From assembly GCF_904063055.1 (NCBI RefSeq), contig NZ_CAJFCN010000001.1, positions 434,001-498,000 on the forward strand: DNA of 64,000 nucleotides, written 5' to 3'. A program made the translations under genes and the position numbers. The stretch's first letter is position 1. Every line of letters begins with the position of its first letter. Origin of the DNA: Pseudomonas paracarnis. GTDB taxonomy: Bacteria > Pseudomonadota > Gammaproteobacteria > Pseudomonadales > Pseudomonadaceae. Of this stretch, positions 36,689 through 47,381 are shown piece by piece. The notes under the pieces were generated by a model. The model was given only the letters and a program-made list of their open reading frames with translations. It had not been told where the DNA came from and did not search any database.

Positions 36689-37444
36689 ATGGAAAAGACC
36701 AAGCAGACTGTGCCCTCCGTGGTGCCGCGCCATGTCGCGATCATCATGGATGGGAATAATCGCTGGGCGAAAAAACGCTTTATGCCGGGTGTTGCCGGGC
36801 ATAAAGCGGGTGTTGACGCGGTAAGGGCGGTGATTGAAGTGTGCGCCGAGGCCAAGGTCGAAGTGCTGACCTTGTTCGCGTTCTCCAGTGAGAACTGGCA
36901 GCGGCCCGCCGATGAGGTCAGTGCCTTGATGGACCTGTTCTTCAAGGCCTTGCGTCGTGAGGCCAAGCGCCTCAATGACAACAACATCAGTCTGCGCATC
37001 ATTGGTGATCGTTCGCGGTTCCATCCGGAGCTGCAAACGGCCATGCGCGAAGCCGAGGCCATCACTGCCGGCAGTAACCGTTTTGTACTGCAGATCGCAG
37101 CCAACTACGGTGGCCAGTGGGATATCGCCCAGGCTGCACAGCGGCTGGCCCGCGAAGTGCAGGCCGGCCATCTGCGCCCGGACGACATCACGCCCGAACT
37201 GTTGCAAACCTGCCTGGTGACCGGCGACCTACCGTTGCCGGACTTGTGCATTCGTACCGGTGGCGAGCATCGCATCAGCAATTTCCTGCTGTGGCAGCTG
37301 GCCTACACCGAGCTGTACTTCTCCGACCTGTTCTGGCCGGACTTCAAACACGATGCCATGCGTAATGCACTGGCCGATTTCGCTTCCCGTCAGCGTCGTT
37401 TCGGTAAAACGAGCGAGCAGATCGAAGCTGGAGCCCGGGTTTAA
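36689..37444 (+). CDS. uppS: Undecaprenyl diphosphate synthase (cis-prenyltransferase)
   Basis: UppS builds the C55 carrier lipid for peptidoglycan and O-antigen from FPP and eight IPP. The 251-residue protein has the catalytic Asp21 in IIMDGNNRWAKKR and the C-terminal RTGGEHRISNFLLWQ and ELYFSDLFWPDF. The stop TAA is followed directly by the ATG of cdsA. Confidence 0.97.
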   Translation: MEKTKQTVPSVVPRHVAIIMDGNNRWAKKRFMPGVAGHKAGVDAVRAVIEVCAEAKVEVLTLFAFSSENWQRPADEVSALMDLFFKALRREAKRLNDNNISLRIIGDRSRFHPELQTAMREAEAITAGSNRFVLQIAANYGGQWDIAQAAQRLAREVQAGHLRPDDITPELLQTCLVTGDLPLPDLCIRTGGEHRISNFLLWQLAYTELYFSDLFWPDFKHDAMRNALADFASRQRRFGKTSEQIEAGARV

Positions 37445-38251
37445 ATGCTTAAACAACGAATCATCACGGCGCTGATCCTGCTGCCGATTGCCTTGTGCGG
37501 TTTTTTCCTGCTCGACGGTTCCGGCTTTGCGCTGTTCATCGGCTTGGTCGTGACCCTTGGGGCGTGGGAATGGGCGCGCCTGGCAGGTTTCGTCAACCAG
37601 TTGCCGCGTGTGGCCTACGCCGCCGTGGTCGCGCTGTTGTTGTTCTTCATGTACATCCTGCCGGACATCGCGCCCTGGGTGCTGGGAGCAGCAGTGTTGT
37701 GGTGGGCGTTGGCGACGTTCCTGGTACTCACCTATCCACGCACCAGTGGCCAATGGTCCAGCGTGGCCTGCAAGCTGGTGATCGGCCTGGCGATCCTGTT
37801 GCCGGCCTGGCAAGGGCTGGTGGAAATCAAGCGTTACCCGCTGGGCAACGAATTGATCCTGGCTGTAATGGTGTTGGTATGGGGTGCTGATATTGGTGCC
37901 TACTTCTCGGGTAGAGCCTTTGGCAAACGCAAGCTGGCCCCGGCCGTAAGCCCCGGCAAGAGCTGGGAAGGCGTATACGGCGGCCTGGCCTTGACGCTGC
38001 TGATCACCTTGGTGGTCGGTGTGGTGCGTGACTGGCCGGTAAAGGAAGTGCTTCTGGCCTTGCTGGGGACGGCTATTGTCGTCTTCATCTCGGTGGTGGG
38101 CGACCTTACCGAGAGCATGTTCAAACGCCAGGCGGGCATCAAGGACAGCAGTAACCTGCTGCCAGGCCATGGCGGTGTGCTTGACCGTATCGACAGCCTC
38201 ACCGCTGCGCTGCCTATTTTTGCCGTGCTGTTGTGGATGATCGCTTCGTGA
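37445..38251 (+). CDS. cdsA: Phosphatidate cytidylyltransferase
   Basis: CdsA makes CDP-diacylglycerol from phosphatidate and CTP at the inner membrane, feeding all phospholipid branches downstream of PlsB. The 268-residue protein has about seven or eight membrane segments and the CDP-DAG synthase signature toward the C-terminus (SPGKSWEG and [19 protein letters not shown]). It starts right after uppS and its TGA overlaps the dxr GTG start. Confidence 0.96.
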   Translation: MLKQRIITALILLPIALCGFFLLDGSGFALFIGLVVTLGAWEWARLAGFVNQLPRVAYAAVVALLLFFMYILPDIAPWVLGAAVLWWALATFLVLTYPRTSGQWSSVACKLVIGLAILLPAWQGLVEIKRYPLGNELILAVMVLVWGADIGAYFSGRAFGKRKLAPAVSPGKSWEGVYGGLALTLLITLVVGVVRDWPVKEVLLALLGTAIVVFISVVGDLTESMFKRQAGIKDSSNLLPGHGGVLDRIDSLTAALPIFAVLLWMIAS

Positions 38252-39438
38252 GCCGCCTGCAGCAGGTTACGGTGCTGGGCGCGACCGGCTCGGTCGGGCT
38301 CAGTACCCTTGACGTCATAGCGCGTCACCCCGATCGCTATCAAGTTTTCGCCCTGACCGGCTTCACGCGTTTGCGCGAGTTGCTGGCCTTGTGCGTGCGT
38401 CACTCGCCGCGCTTTGCCGTGGTGCCTGAGGCGGCTGCGGCTCGTAATCTGCAGGAGGATCTGCGGGCTGCCGGGCTGGCTACTCAGGTATTGGTCGGCG
38501 AGGCAGGGTTGTGCCAGGTCTCGGCCGATGCGGACGTGGATACCGTCGTGGCGGCGATTGTCGGTGCAGCCGGTTTGCGCCCGACCTTGGCGGCAGTCGA
38601 TGCTGGCAAGAAAATCCTGCTGGCCAACAAAGAAGCCTTGGTCATGTCCGGCGCACTCTTTATGCAGGCGGTGCGTAAGAGCGGCGCGGTGCTGCTGCCT
38701 CTGGACAGCGAGCACAACGCCATCTTCCAGTGCATGCCCGGTGATTTTGCCCGCGGCTTGAGCCAGGTCGGCGTGCGCCGGATTTTGCTGACGGCATCGG
38801 GTGGCCCATTCCGCCAGACTCCGTCGGCCGAGCTGGACCATGTGTCTCCCGATCAGGCATGCGCTCACCCGAACTGGTCCATGGGGCGCAAAATCTCCGT
38901 GGATTCGGCGAGCATGATGAACAAGGGCCTGGAGTTGATCGAGGCATGCTGGCTGTTCGATGCGCGGCCTGACCAGGTTGAGGTGGTCATTCACCCACAA
39001 AGTGTGATCCATTCCCTGGTCGATTACGTGGATGGCTCGGTGTTGGCGCAGTTGGGTAACCCGGACATGCGCACACCGATCGCCAACGCCTTGGCGTGGC
39101 CTGAGCGGATTGATTCCGGCGTAGCACCGTTGGACCTTTTTGCAATTGCGCGCCTGGACTTCGAAGCTCCGGACGAGCAGCGTTTCCCTTGTTTGCGCCT
39201 GGCGCGGCAAGCGGCCGAGGCGGGTAATAGCGCCCCGGCGATGCTTAACGCGGCCAACGAAGTGGCCGTGGCGGCGTTTCTTGAACGGCGCATCCGCTTT
39301 CCGCAGATCGCGAGTATCATCGAGGACGTCCTGGCGCGTGAGCCGGTAGTGGCAGTGAATGACCTGGAGGCGGTGTTTGAGGCCGACACCAAGGCCCGAG
39401 CCCTGGCCGGGCATTGGTTGGATCGCAATGCGGGTTAG
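38248..39438 (+). CDS. dxr: 1-deoxy-D-xylulose 5-phosphate reductoisomerase
   Basis: Dxr (IspC) makes MEP with NADPH, the committed step of the non-mevalonate isoprenoid pathway. The 396-residue product starts [20 protein letters not shown], with the NADPH motif at residues 10-17, metal ligands Asp153 and Glu155 in [10 protein letters not shown], and [12 protein letters not shown]. The GTG at 38248 overlapping the cdsA stop is preferred to an ATG at 38233, because family proteins start at this point. IspD and IspF of the same pathway are coded at 58.8 and 62.7 kb. Confidence 0.96.
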   Translation: MSRLQQVTVLGATGSVGLSTLDVIARHPDRYQVFALTGFTRLRELLALCVRHSPRFAVVPEAAAARNLQEDLRAAGLATQVLVGEAGLCQVSADADVDTVVAAIVGAAGLRPTLAAVDAGKKILLANKEALVMSGALFMQAVRKSGAVLLPLDSEHNAIFQCMPGDFARGLSQVGVRRILLTASGGPFRQTPSAELDHVSPDQACAHPNWSMGRKISVDSASMMNKGLELIEACWLFDARPDQVEVVIHPQSVIHSLVDYVDGSVLAQLGNPDMRTPIANALAWPERIDSGVAPLDLFAIARLDFEAPDEQRFPCLRLARQAAEAGNSAPAMLNAANEVAVAAFLERRIRFPQIASIIEDVLAREPVVAVNDLEAVFEADTKARALAGHWLDRNAG

Positions 39439-39491
39439 GCCGCGGGCAGGTTTGAGTCTTCAGGCATTGGATTGAAATGCGGAGAAATTAG

Positions 39492-40844
39492 ATGAGTGCG
39501 CTCTACATGATTGTCGGCACCCTGGTTGCTCTGGGTGTGTTGGTGACCTTCCACGAATTCGGCCACTTCTGGGTGGCGCGTCGTTGCGGCGTCAAGGTAT
39601 TGCGCTTTTCCGTCGGTTTCGGCATGCCGTTGTTGCGCTGGCATGATCGCCGCGGCACTGAGTTTGTCATTGCTGCTATCCCGTTGGGCGGCTACGTCAA
39701 GATGCTCGATGAGCGCGAAGGCGAAGTGCCTGCAGACCAACTGGACCAATCCTTCAATCGCAAGACCGTTCGTCAGCGTATCGCGATTGTCGCGGCGGGG
39801 CCGATTGCCAACTTCCTGTTGGCGATGGTGTTCTTCTGGGTTTTGGCCATGCTGGGCAGCCAGCAGGTGCGCCCGGTCATTGGCGCGGTCGAAGCCGACA
39901 GCATCGCGGCCAAGGCGGGCCTGACGGCAGGGCAGGAAATTGTATCGATTGATGGCGAACCCACCACAGGGTGGGGCGCGGTCAATTTGCAGTTGGTGCG
40001 TCGCCTGGGTGAAAGCGGCACCGTCAATGTGGTGGTGCGTGACCAGGACTCCAGCGCCGAAACCCCGCGGGCATTGGCGCTGGACCATTGGCTCAAGGGC
40101 GCCGATGAGCCCGATCCGATCAAATCCCTGGGGATCCGCCCTTGGCGTCCGGCCTTGCCGCCGGTGCTGGCCGAACTCGATCCAAAGGGGCCGGCCCAGG
40201 CTGCTGGCCTGAAAACCGGTGATCGCCTGTTGGCCCTTGATGGTCAGGCGCTGGGTGACTGGCAGCAGGTGGTCGACCTGGTGCGTGTGCGCCCTGATAC
40301 CAAAATTGTGCTGAAGGTTGAGCGCGAGGGTGCTCAAATCGACGTCCCCGTGACCTTGTCGGTGCGAGGGGAAGCCAAGGCGGCCGGCGGATACCTGGGT
40401 GCCGGGGTCAAAGGTGTCGAATGGCCGCCATCGATGGTGCGAGAGGTCAGTTTCGGGCCTTTGGCCGCGATTGGCGAGGGTGCGAAACGCACCTGGACCA
40501 TGAGCGTGCTGACCCTCGAATCCCTCAAGAAAATGTTGTTCGGTGAGCTCTCGGTAAAAAACTTGAGTGGACCGATAACCATTGCTAAAGTGGCGGGCGC
40601 TTCTGCCCAGTCGGGTGTCGCGGATTTCCTGAATTTCCTGGCTTATCTGAGTATTAGCCTTGGGGTTCTGAATTTGCTGCCCATTCCAGTATTGGATGGG
40701 GGGCATCTGCTGTTTTATCTGGTCGAGTGGGTGCGTGGTCGCCCCTTGTCGGATCGGGTGCAGGGTTGGGGGATACAGATTGGTATCAGTTTGGTGGTCG
40801 GGGTGATGTTGTTAGCCCTGGTCAACGATCTGGGACGTCTGTAA
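39492..40844 (+). CDS. rseP: Site-2 protease RseP
   Basis: RseP (MucP in P. aeruginosa) cleaves the anti-sigma factor in the membrane after the periplasmic first cut, releasing the envelope-stress sigma factor. The 450-residue protein has the zinc motif HEFGH at residues 21-25 in the first helix, two PDZ domains (about 110-300), and LDGGH in the C-terminal membrane part. Its place before bamA links stress sensing with outer-membrane protein assembly. A terminator-like hairpin follows. Confidence 0.97.
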   Translation: MSALYMIVGTLVALGVLVTFHEFGHFWVARRCGVKVLRFSVGFGMPLLRWHDRRGTEFVIAAIPLGGYVKMLDEREGEVPADQLDQSFNRKTVRQRIAIVAAGPIANFLLAMVFFWVLAMLGSQQVRPVIGAVEADSIAAKAGLTAGQEIVSIDGEPTTGWGAVNLQLVRRLGESGTVNVVVRDQDSSAETPRALALDHWLKGADEPDPIKSLGIRPWRPALPPVLAELDPKGPAQAAGLKTGDRLLALDGQALGDWQQVVDLVRVRPDTKIVLKVEREGAQIDVPVTLSVRGEAKAAGGYLGAGVKGVEWPPSMVREVSFGPLAAIGEGAKRTWTMSVLTLESLKKMLFGELSVKNLSGPITIAKVAGASAQSGVADFLNFLAYLSISLGVLNLLPIPVLDGGHLLFYLVEWVRGRPLSDRVQGWGIQIGISLVVGVMLLALVNDLGRL

Positions 40845-40864
40845 CGCTTCGCTGAATTGCGAAT

Positions 40865-40890
40865 CTGCCGCATTTTGCGGCAGTTTGTTT
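40865..40890 (+). terminator. Terminator or attenuator between rseP and bamA
   Basis: A 7-bp stem CTGCCGC/GCGGCAG (40865-40871 with 40877-40883) with a five-base loop and a T-rich tail. It ends 29 bp before the bamA ATG. It may only attenuate, since bamA is usually also read from upstream. Confidence 0.75.
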
Positions 40891-40918
40891 ATTGCCAGTT
40901 GGAATAAGAAAGGACTTC

Positions 40919-43306
40919 ATGAAACGTCTGCTGCTAACTGCGGTTCTCACCGTATTGATGATCGCCGAAGTTCACGCCGAGTCCTTCACCATCTCCGATA
41001 TTCGCGTCAACGGCCTCCAGCGGGTTTCCGCGGGTAGCGTCTTTGGTGCCTTGCCGTTGAACGTCGGGGAACAGGCGGATGATCGTCGCCTGGTGGAATC
41101 CACTCGTGCGCTGTTCAAAACCGGGTTCTTTCAAGATATCCAACTGGGTCGCGAAGGTAACGTCCTGGTCATCACGGTCGTCGAGCGACCTTCCGTCGCG
41201 AGTATCGCGATCGAAGGTAACAAGGCCATCTCCACTGAAGACCTGATGAAGGGCCTGAAGCAATCGGGCCTGGCCGAGGGCGAGATCTTCCAGCGCGCAA
41301 CCCTTGAGGGTGTGCGTAACGAGTTGCAACGCCAGTACGTCGCCCAGGGCCGCTACTCCGCGACCGTGGAAACCGAAGTGATCCCCCAGCCTCGTAACCG
41401 TGTGGGCCTGAAGGTCAACATCAACGAAGGCACCGTGGCCGCCATCCAGCACATCAACGTCGTGGGCAACACCAAGTTCCCTGATGAAGACCTGGTCGAC
41501 CTGTTCGAACTCAAGACCACCAACTGGTTGTCGTTCTTCAAGAACGATGACAAGTACGCCCGTGAAAAACTCTCCGGTGACCTGGAACGCCTGCGCTCTT
41601 ACTACCTGGACCGTGGCTACATCAACATGGACATCGCTTCGACCCAGGTGTCCATCACCCCGGACAAGAAGCACGTCTACATTACCGTCAACGTCAACGA
41701 AGGTGAGAAGTACAAGGTTCGTGACGTCAAGCTCAGCGGTGACCTGAAAGTGCCTGAAGACCAGGTCAAGTCCCTGTTGCTGGTGCAGAAGGACCAGGTG
41801 TTCTCGCGCAAGCTGATGACCACTACCTCTGAGCTGATCACCCGCCGCCTGGGTAACGAAGGCTATACCTTCGCCAACGTCAACGGCGTGCCGACCCCGA
41901 ATGATGAAGACCACACCGTGGACATCACCTTCGTCGTCGATCCGGGCAAGCGTGCCTACGTCAACCGCATCAACTTCCGAGGCAACACCAAGTCTGCGGA
42001 CGAAGTGCTGCGTCGTGAAATGCGTCAGATGGAAGGTGGCTGGGCTTCGACCTACCTGATCGACCAATCCAAGACCCGTCTTGAGCGCCTGGGCTTCTTC
42101 AAGGAAGTCAACGTCGAAACCCCGGCCGTACCGGGTGTGGATGACCAGGTTGACGTGAACTACGCCGTTGAAGAACAAGCCTCGGGTTCGATCACTGCCA
42201 GTGTCGGTTTCGCCCAGAGCGCCGGTTTGATCCTGGGTGGTTCCATCACGCAGAACAACTTCCTGGGTACCGGTAACCGTGTGTCCATCGGCCTGACCCG
42301 CAGCGAATACCAGAGCCGATACAACTTCGGCTACACCGACCCCTACTGGACTGCAGACGGTGTGAGCCTGGGCTACAACGCCTTCTACCGCACCACCGAC
42401 TACAAAGACCTCGATGTTGACGTTGCAAGCTATGCGATCGACAGCCTGGGTGCTGGTGTCAACGTGGGTTACCCGATCAGCGAAACCTCGCGCCTGACCT
42501 TTGGCCTTACCGCCCAGCAGGATGAGATCAAGACCGGTGTGTACACCGTGGACGAAATCTTCGACTTCACCCGTCGTGAAGGCGACAAGTTCCTGAACTT
42601 CAAGGCGTCTGCCGGTTGGTCCGAGTCGACCCTGAACAAAGGCGTACTGGCAACCCGCGGCCACTCCCAGAGCCTGACTGCGGAAGTCACCACGCCGGGC
42701 AGCGACCTGTCGTTCTTCAAGCTCGACTACCGCGGCCAGTTGTTCCAGCCGTTGAGCGATAACTACACCATGCGCCTGCACACAGAGCTGGGCTATGGTG
42801 ACGGTTATGGTTCGACCGATGGCTTGCCGTTCTATGAAAACTACTATGCAGGTGGTTTCAATTCGGTACGCGGTTTCAAGGACAGCACCTTGGGTCCGCG
42901 TGGTACGCCAAGCCGCGGTGTTGACCGGACTGGTAACCAGGGCACTGTCGCTGACTCGGACAACGACCCGCTGCCATTCGGTGGTAACGTGTTGATCCAG
43001 GGTGGTGCGGAGATTCTGTTCCCGCTGCCGTTCGTCAAGGACCAGCGTTCCCTGCGTACTTCGGTCTTCTGGGACGTGGGTAACGTGTTCGACTCCAAGT
43101 GCGAACAGATCAAGAACCCAAGTGGCTTGAAGTCCAACACTCAGTGCAACGACGTAAGCCTCAGCAACCTGGCGAGCTCCGTGGGCGTGGGTGTGACCTG
43201 GGTGACTGCGCTGGGCCCGTTGAGCTTTGCTCTGGCCATGCCGATCAAGAAACCGGATAACGCTGAAACCCAGATTTTCCAATTCTCCCTCGGCCAGACG
43301 TTCTAA
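40919..43306 (+). CDS. bamA: Outer-membrane protein assembly factor BamA
   Basis: The 795-residue core of the BAM complex that folds beta-barrel proteins into the outer membrane. A signal peptide ends at about residue 22 (EVHA-ESF). Five POTRA domains span about 23-420, then the 16-strand barrel, with the loop-6 motif VRGF at 650-653 and a C-terminal phenylalanine. ATG at 40919 follows AAGAAAGGA; an in-frame upstream start is not supported. It is followed by skp 45 bp downstream, and both act on the same clients. Confidence 0.98.
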   Translation: MKRLLLTAVLTVLMIAEVHAESFTISDIRVNGLQRVSAGSVFGALPLNVGEQADDRRLVESTRALFKTGFFQDIQLGREGNVLVITVVERPSVASIAIEGNKAISTEDLMKGLKQSGLAEGEIFQRATLEGVRNELQRQYVAQGRYSATVETEVIPQPRNRVGLKVNINEGTVAAIQHINVVGNTKFPDEDLVDLFELKTTNWLSFFKNDDKYAREKLSGDLERLRSYYLDRGYINMDIASTQVSITPDKKHVYITVNVNEGEKYKVRDVKLSGDLKVPEDQVKSLLLVQKDQVFSRKLMTTTSELITRRLGNEGYTFANVNGVPTPNDEDHTVDITFVVDPGKRAYVNRINFRGNTKSADEVLRREMRQMEGGWASTYLIDQSKTRLERLGFFKEVNVETPAVPGVDDQVDVNYAVEEQASGSITASVGFAQSAGLILGGSITQNNFLGTGNRVSIGLTRSEYQSRYNFGYTDPYWTADGVSLGYNAFYRTTDYKDLDVDVASYAIDSLGAGVNVGYPISETSRLTFGLTAQQDEIKTGVYTVDEIFDFTRREGDKFLNFKASAGWSESTLNKGVLATRGHSQSLTAEVTTPGSDLSFFKLDYRGQLFQPLSDNYTMRLHTELGYGDGYGSTDGLPFYENYYAGGFNSVRGFKDSTLGPRGTPSRGVDRTGNQGTVADSDNDPLPFGGNVLIQGGAEILFPLPFVKDQRSLRTSVFWDVGNVFDSKCEQIKNPSGLKSNTQCNDVSLSNLASSVGVGVTWVTALGPLSFALAMPIKKPDNAETQIFQFSLGQTF

Positions 43307-43351
43307 GCGTCTGACCTAAGATAACGACAACGGATTCTGTAGGAGTACATC

Positions 43352-43855
43352 GTGCGTAAGTTGACTCAATTGGTCTTGCTGGCCACTGTGCTGGTCACCA
43401 CCCCGGCCTTCGCCGAAATGAAAATCGCGGTCCTGAACTATCAGATGGCCCTGCTGGAGTCCGATGCGGCCAAGCGATATGCCGTGGATGCCGAGAAGAA
43501 ATTCGGTCCGCAACTGACCAAACTCAAGACGCTGGAAAGCAGCGCCAAGGGTATCCAGGACCGCCTGGTAGCCGGTGGCGACAAGATGCAGCAAGGCGAG
43601 CGCGAGCGTCTGGAGCTTGAATTCAAGCAAAAGGCCCGTGACTACCAGTTCCAATCCAAGGAGCTGAACGAAGCCAAGGCTGTGGCCGACCGCGAAATGC
43701 TCAAGCAGCTCAAGCCTAAATTGGACAGCGCTGTGGAAGAAGTCATCAAGAAGGGTGCCTTTGACCTGGTGTTCGAGCGTGGCGCCGTGATCGACGTCAA
43801 GCCTCAATACGACATCACCCGCCAGGTGATCGAGCGCATGAACCAGCTGAAGTAA
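43352..43855 (+). CDS. skp: Periplasmic chaperone Skp (OmpH)
   Basis: Skp holds unfolded outer-membrane proteins in the periplasm and passes them to BamA. The 167-residue precursor has a signal peptide to about residue 21 (TTPAFA-EMK), a short beta part (KIAVLNYQMALL), and long charged helices that form the trimer tentacles. The start codon is GTG with AGGAG 6 bp upstream. The gap to lpxD is 3 bp. Confidence 0.95.
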   Translation: MRKLTQLVLLATVLVTTPAFAEMKIAVLNYQMALLESDAAKRYAVDAEKKFGPQLTKLKTLESSAKGIQDRLVAGGDKMQQGERERLELEFKQKARDYQFQSKELNEAKAVADREMLKQLKPKLDSAVEEVIKKGAFDLVFERGAVIDVKPQYDITRQVIERMNQLK

Positions 43856-43858
43856 ACC

Positions 43859-44914
43859 ATGACAGCGACTATCAAGCTCGGCGAGTTGGCCGAGTTCCTG
43901 GGGGCCACCTTACGTGGCTCCAAGGAGAAAGAAATCACTGGGCTAGCCACCTTGCAGGAGGCTGGCCCAGCTCAGTTGAGCTTCCTCGCAAATCCTCAAT
44001 ACCGTAAATACCTGGTCGACTGCCAGGCCGCAGCCGTGTTGCTGAAGGCCGCTGACGCCGAAGGGTTTACCGGGGATGCGCTGGTGGTGGCCGACCCGTA
44101 CCTGTCGTACGCCAAGGCGTCGCACCTGTTCGATCCCAAGCCGAAGGCGGCTGGCGGTATTCACCCGTGTGCCGTGATCGCCGAGGATGCCCAGGTTGAC
44201 CCTGCCGCCAGCATCGGTGCGTTTGCCGTGATCGAGAGCGGGGCGCGTATTGGTGCTGGTGTCACCGTGGGTGCCCACTGCTTTATCGGTGCACGCTGTG
44301 AAATTGGTGCCGATGGTTGGCTAGCCCCCCGCGTGACTCTCTACCACGATGTGCGTATTGGTCAACGTGTGGTCATACAGTCCGGTGCTGTTATCGGCGG
44401 CGAAGGCTTTGGCTTTGCCAACTCCAAAGGTGTCTGGCACAAGATTGCCCAGGTCGGTGGCGTACTGATCGGCGACGATGTGGAGATCGGTGTGAACACT
44501 GCTGTGGATCGCGGAGCCTTGGCCGATACCGTGATCGGTAACGGTGTGAAGCTCGATAACCAGATCCAGATCGCTCACAACGTACAGATTGGCGATCACA
44601 CCGCCATGGCCGCCTGCGTGGGTATTTCCGGCAGCACCAAGATCGGCAAGCATTGCATGCTCGCCGGTGGCGTGGGGCTGGTGGGGCATATCGACATTTG
44701 CGACAACGTCTTCATCACCGGCATGACCATGGTGACCCACTCGATCACAGAGCCAGGGGCCTATTCATCCGGTACCGCGATGCAACCTGCGGCCGAATGG
44801 CGCAAGAGTGCCGCGCGTTTGAGGAAGATCGACGACATGGCACGACGTATCAAACAGCTTGAAAAGCGTGTCGGGGACGTGACCCCTGGCGGTAATGCTT
44901 CATCAGAAGGCTGA
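43859..44914 (+). CDS. lpxD: UDP-3-O-(3-hydroxyacyl)glucosamine N-acyltransferase
   Basis: LpxD adds the second hydroxyacyl chain (from ACP) in lipid A synthesis. The 351-residue protein has the N-terminal uridine-binding domain ([27 protein letters not shown]) and a left-handed beta-helix from about residue 100, with many isoleucine-led hexapeptides. The catalytic histidine is expected in the [15 protein letters not shown] segment. It lies 3 bp after skp. The 111 bp up to fabZ may hold a leader. Confidence 0.97.
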   Translation: MTATIKLGELAEFLGATLRGSKEKEITGLATLQEAGPAQLSFLANPQYRKYLVDCQAAAVLLKAADAEGFTGDALVVADPYLSYAKASHLFDPKPKAAGGIHPCAVIAEDAQVDPAASIGAFAVIESGARIGAGVTVGAHCFIGARCEIGADGWLAPRVTLYHDVRIGQRVVIQSGAVIGGEGFGFANSKGVWHKIAQVGGVLIGDDVEIGVNTAVDRGALADTVIGNGVKLDNQIQIAHNVQIGDHTAMAACVGISGSTKIGKHCMLAGGVGLVGHIDICDNVFITGMTMVTHSITEPGAYSSGTAMQPAAEWRKSAARLRKIDDMARRIKQLEKRVGDVTPGGNASSEG

Positions 44915-45025
44915 TACCATTTCCATATCAAGTGTGCGCGGCCGCTAGACGGCCTCCTTGATTTGCTAGCGGGGCGTGCGCCTGGTGCGCCCGCCCCCAA
45001 TCTTTATTACAGGCTTCCCCCCGAA

Positions 45026-45466
45026 ATGATGGACATCAACGAGATTCGCGAATACCTGCCTCACCGTTACCCGTTCCTGCTGGTGGACCGCGTAGTGGAC
45101 CTCAACGTCGAGGAAAAGCGCATTCGTGCCTACAAGAATGTCAGCATCAACGAACCATTCTTCAATGGTCACTTTCCTGCGCATCCAATCATGCCAGGTG
45201 TGTTGATCATCGAAGCCATGGCCCAGGCTGCCGGTATCCTTGGTTTCAAAATGCTCGACCTCAAGCCTGCCGACGGCACGCTTTACTATTTCGTGGGTTC
45301 GGACAAGCTGCGTTTTCGCAACCCGGTCACCCCGGGTGACCAGTTGATCCTGGAAGCCAAGTTCATCAGTTGCAAACGCCAGATCTGGAAGTTTGAATGC
45401 CAGGCCTCGGTAGATGGCAAGCCGGTGTGCTCTGCCGAGATCATCTGTGCGGAACGCAAACTATGA
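45026..45466 (+). CDS. fabZ: 3-hydroxyacyl-[ACP] dehydratase
   Basis: FabZ removes water from 3-hydroxyacyl-ACP in fatty-acid elongation and competes with LpxA/LpxD for the same pool. The 146-residue hot-dog protein has the catalytic pair His49 (NGHFPAHP) and Glu63 (LIIEAMAQ). The double ATG at 45026/45029 is the family start ([21 protein letters not shown]). A longer frame adds 21 residues of non-family sequence. Its stop overlaps the lpxA ATG. Confidence 0.97.
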
Positions 45467-46239
45467 GTTTGATTGACCCTCGCGCAATCATCGATCCGTC
45501 GGCCGTACTGGCCGCCGACGTTGAGGTCGGCCCTTGGTCGATCGTCGGCGCAGGTGTGGAAATCGGCGAGGGGACTGTCATCGGGCCGCACGTGATCCTC
45601 AAGGGTCCCACCCGAATTGGCAAACACAATCGTATCTACCAGTTTTCCTCGGTAGGCGAAGACACCCCGGACATGAAGTACAAGGGTGAAGAAACACGCC
45701 TGGTCATCGGTGACCACAACATCATTCGTGAAGGCGTCACCATTCACCGCGGCACCGTGCAGGATCGCGCCGAAACCACCTTGGGTGATCACAATCTGGT
45801 CATGGCCTATGCGCACATCGGCCATGACAGCGTGATCGGCAACCATTGTATTCTGGTCAACAACACTGCGTTGGCAGGCCATGTGCACGTTGATGACTGG
45901 GCGATCCTCTCCGGTTTTACCCTGGTGCATCAATACTGCCACATCGGCGCCCACAGCTTTTCCGGCATGGGCACCGCCATCGGCAAGGATGTCCCGGCGT
46001 TCGTGACGGTGTTCGGCAACCCTGCCGAAGCCCGTAGCATGAACTTCGAGGGCATGCGTCGTCGCGGTTTCAGCGAAGACGCCATCCACGCCCTGCGCCG
46101 TGCCTACAAGACGGTTTACCGCCAAGGGTTGACCGTGGAACAGGCCTTGGCCGAGTTGGCCGAGCCTGCCACGCAGTTCTCGGAAGTCGCGGTGTTCCGT
46201 GACTCCATCCAGACCTCGACTCGCGGCATCACTCGCTGA
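45463..46239 (+). CDS. lpxA: UDP-N-acetylglucosamine acyltransferase
   Basis: LpxA does the first step of lipid A synthesis, placing a 3-hydroxyacyl chain on UDP-GlcNAc. The 258-residue product is a beta-helix of hexapeptide repeats ([20 protein letters not shown]) with the catalytic histidine in AYAHIGHDS, plus a C-terminal helical part. ATG overlaps the fabZ stop by 4 bp (ATGA), and lpxB starts 2 bp after its stop. Confidence 0.97.
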
Positions 46240-46241
46240 TC

Positions 46242-47381
46242 ATGGCCACTCTGCGTATTGCGCTCGTGGCCGGTGAAGCTTCCGGCGATATCCTGGGTGC
46301 CGGCTTGATGCGGGCGCTCAAGGCCCAGCATCCGGCGGTGGAATTTATCGGGGTCGGTGGCCCGTTGATGCAGGCCGAAGGCCTGACCTCCTACTTCCCC
46401 ATGGAGCGCCTGTCGGTCATGGGGCTGGTGGAAGTCTTGGGGCGCCTGCGTGAGCTGCTGGCTCGCCGCAAGCTGCTGATCAAGACGCTGATCGAAGAAA
46501 AACCTGACGTCTTTATCGGCATCGATGCGCCGGACTTCACGCTCAATATCGAACTCAAGTTGCGCCAGGCCGGGATCAAGACCGTGCATTACGTCAGCCC
46601 ATCCGTGTGGGCGTGGCGCCAGAAGCGTGTGTTGAAAATCCGCGAAGGCTGCGACCTGATGCTGACCTTGCTGCCATTCGAAGCCCGGTTCTACGAAGAG
46701 AAGGGCGTGCCGGTGCGGTTTGTCGGCCACACCCTGGCTGACGCCATTCCCTTGCAAGCTGATCGTGCGGCTGCGCGTGCCGAGCTGGGCTTGCCCGATG
46801 GCCCCTTGGTTGCGTTGATGCCAGGCAGTCGTGGCGGTGAGGTGGGGCGCTTGGGAGCGCTGTTTTTTGATGCCGCCGAACGTCTCCAGGCGCAAAAGCC
46901 GGGGATCCGCTTTGTACTGCCCTGTGCCAGCCCACAACGCCGTGCCCAGATCGAAACCCTGCTGGAAGGTCGCAGCCTGCCGTTGACGCTGCTCGATGGC
47001 CAGTCCCACCTGGCCCTGGCAGCCTGCGATGCGGTGTTGATCGCCTCGGGCACTGCCACGCTTGAGGCCTTGCTGTACAAGCGGCCGATGGTCGTGGCCT
47101 ATCGCCTGGCGCCACTGACCTTCTGGATCCTCAAGCGCATGGTCAAGAGCCCTTACATTTCCTTGCCCAACCTGCTGGCCCAGCGCCTGCTGGTCCCGGA
47201 GTTGTTGCAGGACGATGCAACGCCCGAAGCGCTTGCGCAAACCCTACTACCCTTGATTGACGGCGGCGAAGAGCAGACCCGTGGTTTCGACGATATTCAC
47301 CGCACGTTACGCCGTGATGCCTCGAACCAGGCGGCCGACGCCGTGTTGACCTTGATCGGCCATAAACAGGAAACCTTATGA
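46242..47381 (+). CDS. lpxB: Lipid A disaccharide synthase
   Basis: LpxB joins UDP-diacylglucosamine to lipid X to make the tetraacyl disaccharide. It is a 379-residue GT19 enzyme with [15 protein letters not shown] at the N-terminus, [11 protein letters not shown], and the C-terminal [22 protein letters not shown] that binds the nucleotide. It overlaps rnhB by 4 bp. Confidence 0.97.
   Translation: MATLRIALVAGEASGDILGAGLMRALKAQHPAVEFIGVGGPLMQAEGLTSYFPMERLSVMGLVEVLGRLRELLARRKLLIKTLIEEKPDVFIGIDAPDFTLNIELKLRQAGIKTVHYVSPSVWAWRQKRVLKIREGCDLMLTLLPFEARFYEEKGVPVRFVGHTLADAIPLQADRAAARAELGLPDGPLVALMPGSRGGEVGRLGALFFDAAERLQAQKPGIRFVLPCASPQRRAQIETLLEGRSLPLTLLDGQSHLALAACDAVLIASGTATLEALLYKRPMVVAYRLAPLTFWILKRMVKSPYISLPNLLAQRLLVPELLQDDATPEALAQTLLPLIDGGEEQTRGFDDIHRTLRRDASNQAADAVLTLIGHKQETL

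Noticed and set aside
40934..43282. A 782-residue open frame opposite bamA
   Set aside because: Same bias artefact as opposite mexK; bamA is complete and well supported.
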